In this document: piece after piece, positions 63,004 through 64,000 of the stretch
Layout of the letters: every line of letters starts with the position of its first letter
Numbering within the stretch: position 1 is the stretch's first letter
NCBI RefSeq assembly: GCF_021556485.1
Contig: NZ_JAKGBW010000014.1
Coordinates: 45,750 to 109,749, forward strand
Origin: Oceanobacillus alkalisoli
GTDB taxonomy: Bacteria > Bacillota > Bacilli > Bacillales > Amphibacillaceae
Length of the DNA: 64,000 nt
Direction: 5' to 3'
Translations under genes and position numbers: made by a program
The notes under the pieces: model-generated
Told to the model about the DNA's origin: nothing
Seen by the model: only the letters and a program-made list of their open reading frames with translations
Database searches by the model: none

Positions 63004-63068
63004 TGTACCACCTCTATAATCAGTGATAAATACTTGTACCCTTTAAACAAACAAGCCCTCTGAGGGCT

Positions 63069-63694
63069 AGTGTTCCAGCTTCCAATTGAAGTGACGAACA
63101 CAGATAAATTTTTATGGCCGGCTTTTTTTAAAAAGAAAGATCTCCTCACGTATATGATAGAAATATCACCCTGGATGCTGCCATTTTTAAAACAGCGTGC
63201 CTTAACCATTATCCGATGCCCGGATGGAATTGATAAAGAATCCTTTTTTCAAAAAAGTCTTCCAGATTATGCACCGGGATTTTTGTCATCTGAAGCACCG
63301 AAGACTTGATTGTATGCAATCATTTAGAAGGGCTCATATGGTTAGCAAATCACGGAACAATCGAATATCATGTTCCCTTCGAGCGTGCCAGGCAAGTTAC
63401 ACCGTTAGAAATTGCATTTGACTTGGATCCGCCTGATCGAAAGCATTTTTCCCAAGCCATAAAAGCCGCGCAATTAATAAAGCAGATCCTAGATGTTTAG
63501 GTCTTGATTCTTTTGTGAAAACATCCGGAAACAAAGGAATGCAAGTATATATCCCGATCAAGGCGGGAAGCATGACATACGACGAAACTTCTATCTTCAC
63601 GGAGGCTGTTAAGAAGACATTAGAGCGGGCTTACCCGAACGAATTTACGACAGAGCGATTAAAAAAGAAAAGAATGGGACGCTTATATATTGAT
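63069..63694 (+). pseudogene. LigD polymerase-domain remnant
   Basis: Pieces in different frames read like the polymerase (primase) domain of the NHEJ ligase LigD: VTNTDKFLWPAFFKKKDLL, SFFQKSLPDYAPGF, then IAFDLDPPDRKHFSQAIKAA, and FVKTSGNKGMQVYIPIKAGS with FTTERLKKKRMGRLYID. Frameshifts occur near 63300 and 63490. The ligase domain that precedes it in Bacillus-type LigD is missing, and the IS3-type element cuts the frame after YID at about 63694. Confidence 0.75.
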
Positions 63695-64000
63695 ATGCTC
63701 CCTTTATAGTAGACAGAGAAATAATAAAAAATCTCTATTACTATAAAGGGAGCATTTATTATGTCTAAGCGAGTAATGAAACACACATTAGATGAAAAGA
63801 TTCAAGCTGTATTGTACGTGATTGAGGGAAAAATGCCCGATAGTGTTGTTGCAAAAAAATACAATGTTAGCCCCACTACCATTCATGCTTGGATGCGCAA
63901 ATATCAACTACATGGTGTAGAGGGCTTAAAAGAATCAACGAGCCCGAAAACGTACCCTAAAGAATTGAAGATGCAAGCAGTCGAGTTTTACTTGAACCAT
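63695..64000 (+). mobile_element. Left part of an IS3-family element
   Basis: The element starts at about 63695, where the LigD reading frame breaks. Its end has a 17-bp perfect inverted repeat (63695-63711 with 63739-63755, ATGCTCCCTTTATAGTA and complement). The orfA gene begins at 63761 and runs off the window. Confidence 0.65.
63761..64000 (+). CDS. IS3-family transposase OrfA, partial
   Basis: 80 codons visible, starting at an ATG preceded by AAAGGGAG. Two helix-turn-helix units typical of IS150-type OrfA: LDEKIQAVLYVIEGKMPDSV with VAKKYNVSPTTIHAWMRKYQ, then YPKELKMQAVEFYLNH at the edge. It binds the element's ends. Frameshifting to an OrfB integrase is expected beyond the window but cannot be seen. 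Confidence 0.85.
   Translation, partial: MSKRVMKHTLDEKIQAVLYVIEGKMPDSVVAKKYNVSPTTIHAWMRKYQLHGVEGLKESTSPKTYPKELKMQAVEFYLNH

Overview
The window reads as a low-GC Gram-positive chromosome segment, most likely from the Bacillaceae (a relative of Oceanobacillus or Virgibacillus would fit). The evidence is the AT-rich base composition, strong AGGAGG-type ribosome sites, frequent TTG and GTG starts, sigma-A promoters, Firmicute-type families (ROK, GntR/FCD, LacI, NupC) and IS1182-type and IS3-type transposases. I saw no rRNA, tRNA or CRISPR array. The genus is an inference.

The layout is a chain of sugar, organic-acid and nitrogen catabolic modules, mostly on the minus strand, separated by decayed DNA. 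(1) 1-6.3 kb: an M20 peptidase cut by the window edge, galactose mutarotase, ROK sugar kinase and a glucosamine-6-P deaminase homologue, with a ROK repressor on the plus strand and a 25-bp palindrome between them. (2) 6.5-12 kb: a membrane/coiled-coil protein, an anchored subtilisin-like protease, then wreckage of murP, mupG and an AraC-type regulator. (3) 12-22.8 kb: a hydantoin/dihydropyrimidine module (HyuA, HyuB, NCS1 permease, dihydropyrimidinase, M20 N-carbamoylase) with a sigma-54 activator and a near-consensus sigma-54 promoter. (4) 23.5-30.5 kb: ribokinase, LacI regulator, nucleoside transporter, phosphotriesterase-like hydrolase, amidotransferase-like protein and Ntn hydrolase; the last three are preceded by GTAACCGGTTAC-type operators. 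(5) 30.6-33.4 kb: an IS1182-type element with a nonsense-mutated transposase, then a toxin-antitoxin-like pair whose first gene also carries a premature stop. (6) 33.9-43.6 kb: a nine-gene operon with a TRAP transporter, four dehydrogenases, L-2-hydroxyglutarate oxidase and a GntR regulator. (7) 44.8-55 kb: an ABC sugar importer, two Gfo/Idh oxidoreductases, two TIM-barrel isomerase/epimerases, a ROK kinase and a LacI regulator. (8) 55.3-58.4 kb: a DarTG toxin-antitoxin operon with a broken third gene and a relic of a second copy. (9) 58.4-61.5 kb: a TctA-type carrier, a small TctB-like partner and an HMG-CoA reductase. (10) 61.7-64 kb: remnants of IS66, LigD and an IS3-family element running off the edge.

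The most interesting systems are: the HMG-CoA reductase plus tripartite-tricarboxylate-type carrier, which looks like a mevalonate uptake and catabolism unit; the module at 44.8-55 kb, whose enzyme set matches a 3-keto-glycoside (levoglucosan-type) pathway ending in glucose phosphorylation; DarTG with a third reading frame interrupted by two stops; and a 95-bp hairpin repeat present twice in direct orientation, 41.5 kb apart, whose ends resemble those of the IS1182-type element.

Functions are assigned by reading the translations by eye. No database search was run.
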